The position numbers and the translations under genes are program-made. A DNA stretch of 64,000 nucleotides. It comes from Distichodus sexfasciatus. Its lineage: Eukaryota; Chordata; Actinopteri; Characiformes; Distichodontidae. This document shows, piece after piece, positions 1-12,690 of the stretch (position 1 is the first letter of the stretch; every line of letters begins with the position of its first letter). The stretch lies in NCBI GenBank assembly GCA_032718565.1, contig JAVGVS010000305.1:471217-535216 (forward strand). The letters are read 5' to 3'. A model generated the notes under the pieces. That model was not told where the DNA came from. It saw only the letters and a list, made by a program, of their open reading frames with translations, and made no database searches.

Positions 1-261
1 CGTTCAAGCCTTTCATCTTCAGACAACATCATTTCTATTTGTTTGCCGCAGGCAGCCTGAGCGCCGGGCGAACATTCGCTGGCAAAAACAAGCAAGCCAT
101 CTGTTGCGAGTGAAGAGGTCTTTGGAGAGGGGAAGTGGAGGGACTTGGCCGGCCTGGTGGTCTTCCCAACGCTTGTCTCTGCTCTGTGGACTGTCCCACA
201 TTTATTCTTTTTGCTGTCTGTAACAGAAGAGGCACAGGCAAGGATGTGAGCCAAAGCAAAC

Positions 262-985
262 TCTCGTGTGGGAGTGATGCCATGGTATCCAGACAGACAG
301 TGTGTGTTTCTCTGTGTTTGTATGTCTGTGTTTGCATTTACCACGTTTACCGACCATTGAGGGGGTTGAATGTCCTCACTATAGTAGAAAAAAAAAGTTA
401 AATAGACATTCTGGGGGCTAACAGAATGGCTAAAAAGGGCAAAATGTGTGTAGATTTCATCTAAATTCCAAAAAACATGTATTTATGTATTATTATTTCA
501 GCAAGTCTAATGAAACCTCAAACAGTCAATGTCTTCACTATGGTAGGAAAAAAACAAATAAACAGACATTTAATTGCAGTTACATCTGTAATGGCATTTA
601 TACTGCCTTTTAAGGGACAATAAAAAAAAAAGTCAAAGCAGAGAATGAACCTGTCCGCTAGAGGCACAGTTTAACTCCACTGTTGGATTTTTTTGTGCCT
701 TTATACCTTTGACTTTTTTAATCAAACTTTAATATGAAATACTTTTGTACAAACCTATTTATTTAAATACATGAGCAAAGCAAACTCTTGAGCGGGAGAG
801 CTGCCATGGTATCCAGATCGCCAACGTGTGTTTCTGAGTGTGTGTGGGTGTGTTTACATGATGTTTACTGACCACTGAGTGGGCCAAATGTCCTCACTGT
901 GTGGGTAAAACAGTTAAATAGACATTTTGGTGGTTCAATAGCTCAAAGTGGTAAAAAGATGTTTTCTAATCCCCCAAAGAAACTT
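262..985. repeat. Diverged local duplication
   Basis: Two blocks, about 262-450 and 785-985, share the same order of motifs: a GCCATGGTATCCAGA segment, a GTGTGTTTCT run, a TGTCCTCACT segment and then AGTTAAATAGACATT. A third partial copy of the last two motifs lies near 527-575. The copies have diverged by substitutions and small gaps, so the duplication is old. No coding potential is seen. Confidence 0.6.
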
Positions 986-3900
986 CATTCATAATTAGTT
1001 TCCTAATTGCTTCTTGATTGATAAATCTGTGTCCTGATAATATGAGGATAGATCTATCTTTGTGTACTGTTTATTTAAATACCAGCTTGTTATAAATGAT
1101 ATCATGTTTCATAAGAAGATCATATCGCACATATTAATATTAGGGAAATTCTCTGTTTATGTTTGGCGTTTCCAGGAAAAAAAATTAATATCCGCTGACA
1201 TCCAACATCACTGCTCTAATTAGAAACCGAAATATTTCCCACCGGTCAGTTATATTTAGAGTGTGATTTAAATTTTTGATTTGTATGCCCTGGCCGGTCA
1301 CCCCCTCTAAAACCATGGCTTAACACAGGGAAGTAATCAGTTTATGAAATCCTACCTCTCTTTTGCATGTCACGATCTTTCATCATTTCCAGGACCCACA
1401 ACAGAATGTAATATGAATATATTAAATCCCCAAGTTCCCGTAATGAAATTTACATGCGCCACAAAAAGCGCCTTGCGGAATTAGCGAGTTGAACCATTTC
1501 CCCCGCCTCAAACTTCGAGGACTCTCCACGGCTACAAACCTTTCTACTCAAATTTTCTCATGGCTCCTCCACCAGCACCTGTTTTGCTTCTCCCTTCATC
1601 TGGTTGTCATCCTTCTCTCATCCCTGCATTCTGCCCGCCAAAAGAGACAAGACGACGGTTCTGTCAAAGTGCACTAAGCCCTTTCATTACTTCGAGATAG
1701 CTTTGAATTCCTAATCATCTCCTTCTCAGCTCTACCTAAATCTTTTAATCTTCCACGTTCTCACACGCTCTTTTTTCCTTCCTAACACACTCGCATACAC
1801 ACACACACACACAATTGAGATGTACAAAATGGACACAGGTAGAGGCATATCTGTGTTCCAACCTGCTCTGTCAGACAGTTAATTGTCACTCATGGCCGGC
1901 TGCTGTAACGGTGGAGGAAAAAATCTCATCCCCAGACAATCCCTTGAGGACGGCGGACATGCTAGAGCAAGAGAGCCCATTAGCATGAGCTAAATCCCTA
2001 ATCACAATGAATTCAGGACGCACAAATTGGAGCCGAGTCTGTTATAGAGCTTTCCCCTCCACCTGAAAGCTTTTGATCTAGGACTGGGCTATTAATCAAA
2101 CAATGAATCAAAACATTTTCAAACTCTAATCAACACAATCTTGGACAATAAATACAAAAAGTAAAAACATAGGATTAATGAATTCTGTTACTACTTTCAT
2201 TAGTGTATGTTCTTGTTCCGTCCCTTTAAAAACATACAACGTTGTCACATGACTGTGCCATGTCTAGTCTGTAACTACATATATTTGCTTTTTAATTATT
2301 TTATAGTTGAGGATATTTATAGCGCAAACCTTGTCAGTGAACTTTGAGGGCGAAAAACCAACAAAAAAACCTATGTTAAAAATATTATCGTTCATTACTC
2401 ATAACTGGGGTAAAATGTTAAATTAATTGTGATATTGATTTGAGGTCATATTGCCCAGCCCTGTTTAGATTGCAATGTGTCTACGTAATGCATGTTCATT
2501 ATCAAATGTAAGTCAAAAGCCAGGTTCGTCTCATGAAAACATTAACCACAATCTCATTAAAAAGCAGTATTGGATAATATATAGATATTAAACTTTAGGC
2601 ATTTTGTAGTGATTTGTCTTCAAAGTTTGTCCTTGTTCCTGCCCCGAAACTGAACCTTATCCAGCTCTGTTATGCAGCCCGTAGGCCTTTAATGAAATTT
2701 GCATGGCTCCCGTTTTATGAAATTTATAGCATATTGAAGAGTAAATGTTTCAGAGCGTAATGTTTCTGAGAAATGGTTTATTCCATTACTACATAAACTC
2801 TGAAACAGATAACAAATTGGTCTCATTAAAGTCTCATAATGGGTGTAATCCTGAAACTGTATTCCATTGTGTTTCTGCAATGCCATTAGTATATAACAAC
2901 ATAGTTTTTGCTTGTACTGTAAGCGATGTCATTAGGTGACAGATTTGTGTGGTATCAAAACATGAAATATAACCAGATAATTTAATATAGCCAGAACAAC
3001 ATTCTAATTCAAAAGAAACCTGTTTACTCAAGACAGAACAGGTGTTTGGCCACCTAGTTGATACCTAAACCTAACCTGATACCTAAAAATATCTAAAATA
3101 TCTTTAATAAGTACCAACGAACACCATATGTATCTTTTATAGTAACCAGCAAATCTGCTTTTCAAATTTCAGCTTTTAATATGTCTGGAAAAGGGTAGTT
3201 ATTACTTGCAAAGTAGCCAATAAGAGCTGCATAAAGTTTTATAGGTGTTTAGCCAGACTTGCCTTCCTCAGCAAATCCTCTTTGTTGGTTAGAAACCCAG
3301 CGCTGAACGTTAGTTGATCACCACCGAACTAGCATGTTCGTGACTAGTCCTACTGTGAAGACAAAACGCTTATCCACAATGTCAGCTAGTCCCAGGCTAA
3401 CCTGCACATACTAATTTACACTATCAAGACTAAGGGACTCCAGGGTAAAGATTTCAGTCTCAAATTACTGAGTAGGAATACTAACATCACGGCTCATTTT
3501 CTTTGTAATTTTTTTAATTGGAGATCAGAAATTCTGAGTCCCCATTTGCATCAAGTCCTTGTGGAACTAGCATTGCCTAGTGCAAATTTGCATTAGGAAT
3601 TAGTTAGATACATGAATGTTTGCGTTTTTAAAAAGAAGTGTTTTGTACAGGTCTGGACGTTGAGACTTGCATCTATGAAATTTGCTTCTTTGCATATTAT
3701 AAGGATATTTACAGAGGCAGATGTGAGAGGTTACAGCTTTTCTGCTATTGGCGGGCAAATGAATCCTCCCTGTTTCTCCAAATACTACTGAAGGGAGTCA
3801 GCTGTCTTCAAATTTCACCAGCACTAGGGAAGAAATCGATAACGACCCCTCCAGACAAAACGTCTCTGCGTCTGTCTTTTTCTCGCCTGCACTTTTCTTT

Positions 3901-5100
3901 TTCTCTCCGTCAGGGCAACATTTTCTGTTTTCTCCCCACCCTCTGCGAGCTACTTGAAAAATCGCTGAGCATTCCAGTATAGGCTCCTCAAAACCAGAAA
4001 AACTCAAAGACATCCGCTGCGTTCATAAATGTGCATATACGCACCCGAGATCGACAGGTACGGTCAGCCCCACAGAAAGAAACACCTCTGAAATGTTCAG
4101 GTTCATATTTACGAGGGATTTAAGCAGTCGATTTAAAATGTCCCAGAGGTTTTTTTCTCATGTGTTGAGGCCGATCTAATGAACGCTGCAGGATGCAGAG
4201 GTCTAACTTTCGCCACCACGGGGACCACAAACCTCACAAACTGCTGACCTGGACCTTCTAGACCCACTAATGGGCTCATATTGTGTGAGCTGTTGTTTGA
4301 GAGCACACATGTGGGCTCAAAAACACATGCCCACACACATACAGACCCTGGCTGTTGGCTGCTGGAGGTATTTGAAATCTGATATGGAATGACAGCTGAA
4401 CACATCACACACCTAATCCAACACGGGTGCTTAAAAGTCCCAGGATTATTCCAGTGACCGCACATAGGGTCAGAGCCGAACTGTCAAACTGTCAAACATG
4501 TCTAGACACTAATCTATTATGAAACACACACACACACACTTACACATACACATTTTTGCCCCACAGCCCTATGACTTTCAAAGTCTCGGCAAAACGGAAG
4601 CTGTCAGAGAGCAATCCACTGTCACCTCAGCCAAATCAGATCCTTCCGGCAGCAAGTGAGCGGTTTACCGCAAACTTGGGTCGTAGCCGCTTCTCGGAGT
4701 GACTCGCTGTAGTTTTCCGAGACCCGTCAGTCACCTCAGTTGACAGGACGAGTGGAAATGGGTGTCAAGTTCTTGCCGCATCTTTCTCCGGATCGCAAAA
4801 TGTCTGTCTCTCTCGATGCGAGGTTGTTGTTTTTCGCCCGTCAAAAATTGTTTTGTCAGCGGCATGAGAGAGGGGAAGGTTTAAATCCTGATTTGAACTG
4901 AGTGACATAAAGAAATATAGAGAGCATATGGAACAAGAAACTAGGGTTAGGGTTATAGATATGAAGTGTATCATGTGACAGTAAAATGTGATGCAAAGTT
5001 AACTAAAAAGACAACTAAAAAAGTTATTAGAATCTCAGCCGTAATTGCATTGCATGGACAGCAGATGGCACTGTCCATTTCTAGCCAACAACTAATGGTG
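986..5100. other. Intergenic DNA, no gene seen
   Basis: AT-rich spacer. Short open frames here are unrelated to known families and have no supporting splice structure. Around 990-1260 and 2690-2830 the sequence has several TAATT/ATTA homeodomain-type cores in a non-repetitive context, as in conserved non-coding elements, but conservation cannot be judged from one sequence. Short CA runs lie near 1798 and 4528. Confidence 0.5.
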
Positions 5101-5102
5101 GA

Positions 5103-5215
5103 TAGTAGGGGCGTAATGATACATCTACATTGATTTAACGATCAACGATTCCACACCATCAAAAACACTAATCAGACATTGTACAAATTGTAACGTCCCT
5201 CGCCAATCAGGTGCA
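5103..5215. mobile_element. hAT-like element fragment
   Basis: This begins with a GGGGCGTAATGATACATC-type end and continues through a CAATCAGACATTGTACA... GTAACGTC segment. The same order of motifs recurs at 16108-16215. Ends of the form GGGTGTAACGATACA are typical of fish hAT-derived non-autonomous elements. No transposase is encoded. The family assignment is inferred from the end motif only. Confidence 0.45.
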
Positions 5216-5264
5216 AAGACATCAGCTAGCATTTAAGGGAGTGATTATTTCATCATTGTGAACC

Positions 5265-5480
5265 ACAGAACAACACAGTGCACCGAAACGAAAAGTGACC
5301 TCTGCATTTGACCCACCCGTGAAGGAGCAGTGGGCAGCTTTTTTTTGGCAGTGCCCGGAGTGCGGAGATTTGGATCAGTACCTTGCTCATGAGTACCTCA
5401 GTGGTTCTTTTATGGGTCTGGGACTTGACTCAGAGATCTTCTGATCACAGAGCCAACTCCCTAAATGCTAAACTGCCAAA
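5265..5480 (-). mobile_element. tRNA-derived SINE (family A), old copy
   Basis: Minus-strand copy of the commonest SINE in this window. The body shows GTGAAGGAGCAGTGGGCAGCT, then ACCTTGCTCATGAGTACCTC and CTTCTGATCACAG. The tRNA-like head lies at the right end. Its box B is eroded to a form like CTGGGACTTGACTC, so the copy is probably old and inert. Confidence 0.75.
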
Positions 5481-6379
5481 TGTCCAAGTACCAATTTTGT
5501 GGTATCGTCACAACTTAAATTAAGCCTGATAACACAATCTACTGTGAGCTTAAGCTCAGGAATAAAAATGGCAAATTATATTTTACTTGCTTATTGCTAT
5601 TTGTTATGACTGGATATGATTTTGATTGGTCTTGCTCTTGTGTTGATTTTTTGAGATCTGGAAACATTTTTATTTTCACAAGACAAAGTAAAAAAGTTTT
5701 ATCAGTATTTTTATGACATCATTTACTTAAAATGTTGACGTGAACTTTTTAATTGGTAATAAAACAGGTATTTGGGTTACTAACACTGACAAACACAGAC
5801 AAACACTGGTGTGGAAGACAGTGAAGATAAGACATGGCAGCCAAAAGGTCTATAGGGATGACGATCCAGAATGCACGAAAATAAAATATTTTTTATCCTA
5901 ACAATGGGATATTTAAGTTCATAAGGAATGGCAAAATATATATTGAATTTTTGGAGCTTTTCCCCTTAAAAATCAGACCTTATGCTAGCTATGTGTATAG
6001 CTTTATTCCTAATGCAAAACAGCTTTAAAAAAAAACAGGCGGTGCATTCCAGTTAGATTGCAATTAAAAAGTAAAAGCTGATAGTGTAGCCATGAAAAAG
6101 GCTTTGACATGTAATTTTACTGTGAACATATATGAATGATACCTAAATTCTCTACCTTAGCTTCAGGAGTCTTAACCAGATTTTATAATGTGCAATAATC
6201 ATCTTAAGCAGAATAAGTCCTTTTTTTCCTTTTTCCATTTGCATAAATGCAACATGATCATAAAGGTATATGAGTCAGCGTTCATTCAATTTGCACGTTC
6301 TCAAATTCGTTAGCCAAATCAACACTGAATTCTCTATAAGACATATATAAAAGGATCTGTTCAAGCTCATAATATATTT

Positions 6380-6700
6380 AAAGCAAATGTGATCTGGCAT
6401 CCACTCTGTAAAAAAAAATTGCCAGACTCAGTCGCTGTATATCTCACCACACCCTCTCCAGGCTGGCAGTAGTCGTAATTGACTTTGGTCGTAATTGAAG
6501 GATTATATTATGGCCTGCTTAAGGGAAGCATAACTATCATGTGTTCCCTGTTCGCTGCAGTAATTGGAGATTTAAAGTAAGCTATAAAGATGGAGTGGAC
6601 TCTTGCCAAGCCAGCAGTTTCACAGGCTCAAAGCTGGAGCTCCAGTGAGACTCGGCAAGCCAAAGCATTTTAAATATGTTATGAGCTTGAACTTGCAATC
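6380..6700. other. Possible conserved non-coding element
   Basis: A unique-looking non-coding block just left of the CTAT microsatellite. It contains three GTAATT(G) cores, a TTTAAAGTAAGCTATAAAGATGG stretch and few signs of repeat decay. No reading frame of note crosses it. I flag it as a candidate enhancer only from base composition and motif spacing; cross-species alignment would decide. Confidence 0.25.
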
Positions 6701-6767
6701 CAAACCAACATCAAAACACACAATTTCTTGGGAAAAAAAAAACCCTCTGTACATGAACTTGTGAACT

Positions 6768-6769
6768 GA

Positions 6770-6847
<78 letters not shown>
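6768..6847. repeat. Tetranucleotide microsatellite (CTAT)n
   Basis: About 20 uninterrupted copies of CTAT. The array is pure and therefore likely to vary in length between individuals. Confidence 0.97.
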
Positions 6848-7859
6848 AATTATTACTCCTCATGCAACATGCATACCTGACATAATACGCAGGACAAGCA
6901 GTCATAATCTCCATATTTTATAGTATGTCTGAAATGTGCAGTTTCAAAACATTAAAAATGAATAAATTATATTAAGCACATGCAATTTTAAATGAGATCA
7001 GCATAGCTGATAAATATATAGTCCATGAAAGTGTGTCATTTTAAGATGTTAAACAACCTTGATTATTATAAGTACATTTATGTTGCTTAAGGGCTATTAA
7101 ATAAGAAACATTAAAACTGAAATCTAGGGGAAAATGTGCACACACCCAATCACACACTTTTAAGGGGACTGAGACTTGAAAGGGAGAAGTTTGACTTAAA
7201 TAAAAATTGGGGATTTTACGTCCCCATAATGACACACATTCTCACTTGATCATTGTGCAATCGGGTCCCCGTTATGGGGATATGCAAACAAACACATACA
7301 CGCTTTTAAGGATGCGGCCATGATGGAGACGTATTAGATTTTAAAAGGGATGGTTAAGCTTGAAGAAATAGATACGTTATGTTGCAGTGAATAACTTTGC
7401 CGGGACTTGGTTAACACATGTCCCCACTTAGTTGTTATTAAATTATTAAGTCCCCATATTACACACACACACACAGATTTATATTGCATGAAATTTTGCA
7501 CATAGGAACATGTTCAATTTGTCTCACACGCAAACACGTAAGTAGATCTGATTTTATTTGATACGATATGAAATGTTACATATGTTACATATGTTCAGCT
7601 TGTCACACACACCACACACACTTCACCTTTAATTTGTCCACATGCTCGTGCGTATTCGCACATTTTGAAGAGTAACACTGCCCCCTATTGGCTGAGCGTT
7701 TAATTAGTCCATAATTACGTAGAACATACCGGAAACGGAGAGGGTTCTCCACGCACGATATTGCGGTGGTCTAATTTATAAATAATTTTCACATAATCGG
7801 AACTTAGTGAAAATGTTTTTCCTTAAATATAAAATTGTAATGGCAAACATTTTCTCCAT

Positions 7860-7990
7860 CTGTTCTATCTCATTCTCTTCCGTCGCCAAGGTCAAGAGCG
7901 CGGCTGAAGAGCTTTCTGTCTTTTATTTCCGGAGGCGCTCGCGCTTCAGCTCGCCCTGCGTTGCCATGACAACAGCGCCTCTGCACGTAA
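7860..7990. promoter_or_regulatory. CpG-richer promoter-like patch with RFX X-box
   Basis: Within AT-rich surroundings this stretch is GC- and CpG-rich (GGAGGCGCTCGCGC). At 7960-7973 it carries GTTGCCATGACAAC, one base away from the palindromic RFX X-box. A splice-donor-like CACGTAAGC follows at about 7984. I find no convincing downstream exon on either strand, so this may be an unannotated non-coding first exon, an old promoter or an enhancer. Confidence 0.35.
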
Positions 7991-8214
7991 GCACAAAAAA
8001 TACTAAATACGCAAAAATTTACATCTCTTATAAATATACTAAACAAGCCCTGTCATATTTTATTTATTACTAACGTCTGTGAGATAATCTGACATACAAG
8101 TAAATATTAAATTATGACTTAAAATATAGAACACTGTCCAATATATACAAAATAAATTAATAACTCTTTTCTCCTGCTCTTTAGCCACAAGAGGGCGCTA
8201 CGACTCTGTTTCAA

Positions 8215-8402
8215 AGTGAAAGTCAAAGTGAGTGATTGAGCCGTGAAGGAGCAGTGGGCAGCTAACATGGGCAGCGCCCGGGGAGCAGTACATGGGGACG
8301 GTACCTTGCTCATGAGTACCTCAATGGTACCTTTTACCGGTCTGGGATTCGAACCGGTGACCTTCTGATCACGGGCCAAACACCCTAACCATAAGCTATA
8401 TT
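8215..8402 (-). mobile_element. tRNA-derived SINE (family A)
   Basis: Well-preserved minus-strand copy. The body GTGAAGGAGCAGTGGGCAGC and TACCTTGCTCATGAGTACCTC is followed by the tRNA-like box B on the complement (GGATTCGAACC in + orientation) and CTTCTGATCACGGG. The head ends near 8402. A CTCF-like motif lies just outside it at 8185-8198. Confidence 0.85.
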
Positions 8403-8633
8403 GTATTCAAACAAATACAGAGATGTAACCTATATGAAGTGGCCGTGAGATGACATTATTGTCACATATAAGTCTACTTATTAGTGTTCTGTGGTTCTGG
8501 CTCACATCTAACTCAACACTTTCCAGCCTGAATTCTAAAATGTCATTGTAATCATTAGAATTTAGAAATATATGCATCCGGAATATAAGTGTAGAGTAGG
8601 CCTACTGTGAATAACCTGGATATAAGGGTATTT

Positions 8634-8851
8634 TACAGTACTGGGAAAATGTCTTGAGCCACCCTTTATTTCTTTGTCTTTTGCTTCCAAAAAAACAGAC
8701 TTTCTCAGACTTTTTAATGTAGTCTTGAGCAATAGTATTTACATGTACAGTGTGTTTGCATGTTACAGTAAATCACTGTACCAATAGGGTTATTTTCCTG
8801 GCCCAACTGAAAGAAATATGGGGTGGTCTAAGACTTTTTTATAGTACTGTA
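8634..8851. mobile_element. Small Tc1/mariner-type MITE (218 bp)
   Basis: The ends form an inverted repeat of about 30 bp with mismatches. The left end reads TACAGTACTGGGAAAATGTC and the right end, on the complement, TACAGTACTATAAAAAAGTC; both then read into a CCACCC motif. TACAGTAC ends with TA target sites are characteristic of Tc1/mariner. There is no coding capacity, so this is a non-autonomous copy. Confidence 0.75.
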
Positions 8852-8859
8852 TAGGGAGA

Positions 8860-11400
8860 GTAAGTTTTTATATCATTGTTGTTTTTGTTATTATAAAATT
8901 GTTATTATTATAATTAGTAGTAGTTGTTTTGTAATTGATGATGGCATTTTGTCTCATGATCCCACAACAGGTCACTAGTAGTCTTCCTGTCTTGTCTTAT
9001 TTGTCTTCGTCCACTGGTAATTTGCCCTAATGTACTTCACGTGTGTTTGTCTCTATTAAATCCTGCTTATCTTGGTCATGGTCTTACTCTTGCGTTTGTT
9101 TGCTATTTCCTGTTTTCATGGTGTACTGTCCATGTTAGCTCCTGTGGTTCAGGTTTGTGGTTTCATTTCTTGGTTTTCCTGTTTGTTCGATTCAGAGCAC
9201 AACCTAGTAGTTTTGTTTGACCATTAGGCTTTCGTGCTTTGACACAGATGCTTTTTCATCACCAAAAAATCTGAGATCTGGACTGGAATGGGAGGAAAGA
9301 GGAGGAGGAGTTGTTGCTACTTCCATTAGCAACAGAGGTAACAGAAGTATCCAAGTGAAAACAAAAAGAGGACCAAGGGTAGAGCCCTGTAGAACCCCGC
9401 TGATTAATGTTACTGTGTTAGATTCTCTTTAGGACTATATTCACATTGCCAGGACAAGTGACATTCCAGTTATTATTCTGATTTCAATATGTGGTCCTAA
9501 TTTCGAGACAAGTCTGATTTCTCCAATGAATGATCAGAATCAATATCAGTTCACTGCGGAATCTGAACAAATAAAGTGAGCAACCTGGCAAAAAATCTAA
9601 TCTGGAAATTAATTGCTCTATTGTACAAGAGTTGTATTGGCAAGAGTTGCCAGAAGGACCTGATGGTTGACAGTGCCAGGAGCTAAGGAGCGACAGTTTG
9701 GCTAATTTAGCCTACAGGTGTAAGTGAAATTCCTGTAAAGGGTTGCACATTGTGCTCCTGTCTTCTTACTTTTACTTACAATTAATTTGACATGGCTACC
9801 TCTTAATGTGTAGTCTAAATCCATTGAGGTAGAAAAGTGTTCCTTAATGTCTTACACTGAACTACATGTCATGCCATACTTGTTTTAACCAGTAGGCAGC
9901 ACAGAGGCACCGTGGTTTACATTATAGTTTATTTTCAGCCACTATGAATTAGGCTTTGAGAGCAAAGGAGAGGACTTATGAATGAATTATGAATGACACA
10001 AATTGTTACTTATTTATTTATTTATTTATTTATTTAGAACCTACTTTCTAAGTGGAGTCCTTTTCAGGCTCTAAGCATAATGAAATAAATAGCCTGACCT
10101 TAGACATAATTAAACAGCACTTTCCTATTCATATCCTTGGATCTTGGTTACCAGGAAACTGACTTGAAATGGCAATGTGGTGACCTGAAAAGAGATCATT
10201 TCCTTACAGAACTGAATGTACTATAATGACAGACATAAAGTTGATTGCTGTGAAGCTCAGCTGATGTTTGATGAGCACTGTGACACCAAATCTCCATTGA
10301 CTGTTAATGGCCTTGCAGTTGCCACCGTTGTTCCACAACATTGCAGCTGCATCCATTTCAAGTCATATCTTCTATTCTTTTTTGTTCTTTCTTTCTCGGT
10401 CTCCTACACACACACACACACACACATACACACACACACGCACAGCTGGATGTCTTCTCACTGCAGACAGGCAGGCTGAGGAGGTGATAATATCATGCAC
10501 TGAACTGCCGGATTGCACCAGTCAGGTGGGCCTTTTTCAAGAAAGATGGTCAGCCGATGCAGCCAGTCATCAGGGAGAGGAGGCAGGGTTTTACATCACG
10601 TTAACCAATGAGATCTGTTTGGTTTAAGGCTGAGGAACTGTGCTCATGTTACAAGTGTGAGCCATGTTCATTGTTTCTGATACAGGCAAGTTAGATGAAT
10701 ATTAATGATCTTGAGCCATCACAATAGTCCCGGACATCTGTTTTACCAGGCTAATCAGCTGTAGAGCAGTAGATGTGTGTGCAGTGTGTTTCATTATGTA
10801 AATGACAAAAAGTTACAGGCAGGTTTATCTTAATTTGACTGAATGGAACATCATACAAAAAGGAATTTGGATAATAAGGCGAAAACTTTCAATTGTTGTG
10901 GCAAATTATCAATGTTCATTTCAATTTTCCTTTAAGTTGGATAGAATTGAACTGCCACATAGCTTCGTACTTTGGTTCAGTGCTACATATGACGTTTCAC
11001 TTTGGATGCTAAGACAATGCTGTTGTTTTTGGTCTGTGGAATTGTAACAAGCACTACCAGCTTCATCAAAAAAGTAGAAAAGATTGTGGTTTATGGAAAT
11101 TGGGGTCTAAGCCCCTTTAAATCCCCCCTCTCAGCACTAGGGACTAGGGAACTGATTTCAAATGCACAATCTTACAGTGCGCATCCCAGGTATTTAAGAA
11201 GACCCATGTTTTGAAGCCCACATGTGTCCCATTGTTGACCAGAACGCCAAGAATCCACTTCCAGCAGTGTTCCAGATGTTGGGTCCCAGGAGACCCATTT
11301 GTAGCCCACCAGTAGAAAGGCTTCTTTCATGCTGCGTTGGTATGAATGTACCTTTTTTGGCATGTAAAAACACTCATTTTCAGTGACTCTTCTGGCCTGT
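8860..11400. other. Intergenic DNA, no gene seen
   Basis: Non-coding spacer. It includes a short TTTA microsatellite (about 10013-10036) and a CA run (about 10407-10441). The segment 8935-9430 looks like the decayed edge of a dispersed repeat (T-rich, then AG-rich), but I cannot name a family. The open frames here are short and have no partner exons. Confidence 0.45.
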
Positions 11401-11439
11401 GGACAACGGAAACGATGGACACTTTCAGCTGGACTTGAG

Positions 11440-11720
11440 GAGTACAGGTTTGCCGGACTTTCGAGTGTGTAGTTCTGTTACCATGGTGAGCCCGGAATCC
11501 GAGTCGGCATGACGGGGCTGGTGATTGGCTGAAACAGCAACATGGGCATGTCATGCAAGCTGTTCACTCATCCAATGGAGGAAGAGCAGCGCCGCTGCTG
11601 TTGCTATGGGCCGGTCAGACCGGCATGCTGGAATCTGTCTCGATGTGGAACTGCCGATGCCAAGCTGTTTCAGGACGAGTGCTGTGAAGTCGCTGTCTCT
11701 GCTTTTGTTTGGTCGTTCTG
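11440..11720. promoter_or_regulatory. Promoter-like, CpG-richer patch
   Basis: Composition rises to GC/CpG-rich. The patch contains ATTGG (about 11525) and CCAATGG (about 11572) CCAAT-box motifs in opposite orientations, plus two X-box-like fragments, GTTACCATGG and GTTGCTATGG. It could be a distal promoter or non-coding first exon of kdm6b, about 10.6 kb upstream of its first coding exon. No open frame of known type is present. Confidence 0.3.
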
Positions 11721-11994
11721 GTTTTTGGCTGTGTGTGTGCGATAGTGTGTTAGATGGGCCGGGAGTATGAGGGAGAAAGAACAGAGGTCTTCTTGCAGCT
11801 GGTGGTATGCGCAGAACCTCACGTAGACAAAAAAGCCCCTCCCAGCTCTCCCGGACCCCCCCTTTAGCAGCCATCGCCTCTGTTTCAGTCTAATGCTCCA
11901 GTCATTCAGATTCAGGGCTACTCAGCTGTGGCAGAACTGTCTGCTGCTGACTAGACCACACACACACACACACACCAAACACAGACTCAATTAT

Positions 11995-12690
11995 GCAGAA
12001 CTCCTGTTCAGCTCCTTCTCTCTCTTATCCACTCTTCCACTCCCCTATCATTTCCTCTCTCTTATTTCCTTCTATGCTCTTCTACTCTCTCCCTTTTTCT
12101 TGTATCCTCCTTTCCACTTTCTTGTCCTTTTCTATCCTTAATTCTTTTGATTTCATCTCTACTTTTCTCTCTAATATTCACTTCTACTTCCGTACCTTTA
12201 TTCTCTTCTTTTCTCTCCTTCTTTCCTGCCCTTCTCCTCTCTCCATTTTCCTCTCATCCTCTCTTCTATTGTCTTGTCCCTTACCCTCATCTCACCTTTC
12301 TTCTCTTCTCTTCAGCTCTCTCCTTTTCTCTTATCCTCTCTCCTGTTCTGCTGTCCTTTTCTATATATTCTTCTCTTCTGCTCCTGCTTCTTTTTCTCTC
12401 CTCCCCTCTGTCCCATCCTTTCTGCTGTCCTTTTCTCTCTCATCTTCATTTCATGCCCCCACCTTTTCTCATCTATTCTTCTTTTTTTCCTCCTCTTCCA
12501 CTCTCTCCATCCCCTTGTTTACTGTCCTTTTGTTTACTCTCATCTCTTTATTCCTTCACTGCTCCTCAGCTCTCTTTTTTCTGAGTTGTCTTAATTCCTT
12601 CTTGTCTTTTTTCTCTTCTCCTCTTCTCCTCTTCTTCTCTACTCTCTTTTCCTCTTCTTTCCTTTTCTTCTCTTCTCTCATCTAATCACA
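11995..12690. repeat. Long polypyrimidine (C/T-rich) tract
   Basis: Nearly 700 bases of almost pure C and T on the + strand, built from irregular TCTTCT, CTCTCC and TTTTCT words rather than a fixed unit. It opens several spurious frames rich in Ser, Leu, Phe and Pro on the + strand; these are low-complexity artefacts, not genes. Confidence 0.9.

Noticed and set aside
6768..6847. CTAT array as a CRISPR-like or regulatory repeat
   Set aside because: Units are four bases without spacers; an ordinary eukaryotic microsatellite.
8300..8400. Box A/B text as a functional tRNA gene
   Set aside because: Box B is present, but no cloverleaf can be formed and the text is part of a SINE repeated eight times in the window.
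11993..12685. A 230-codon open frame, Ser/Leu/Phe-rich, plus overlapping frames
   Set aside because: Produced by the polypyrimidine tract; low complexity in all three frames, with no start context, splice partner or family.
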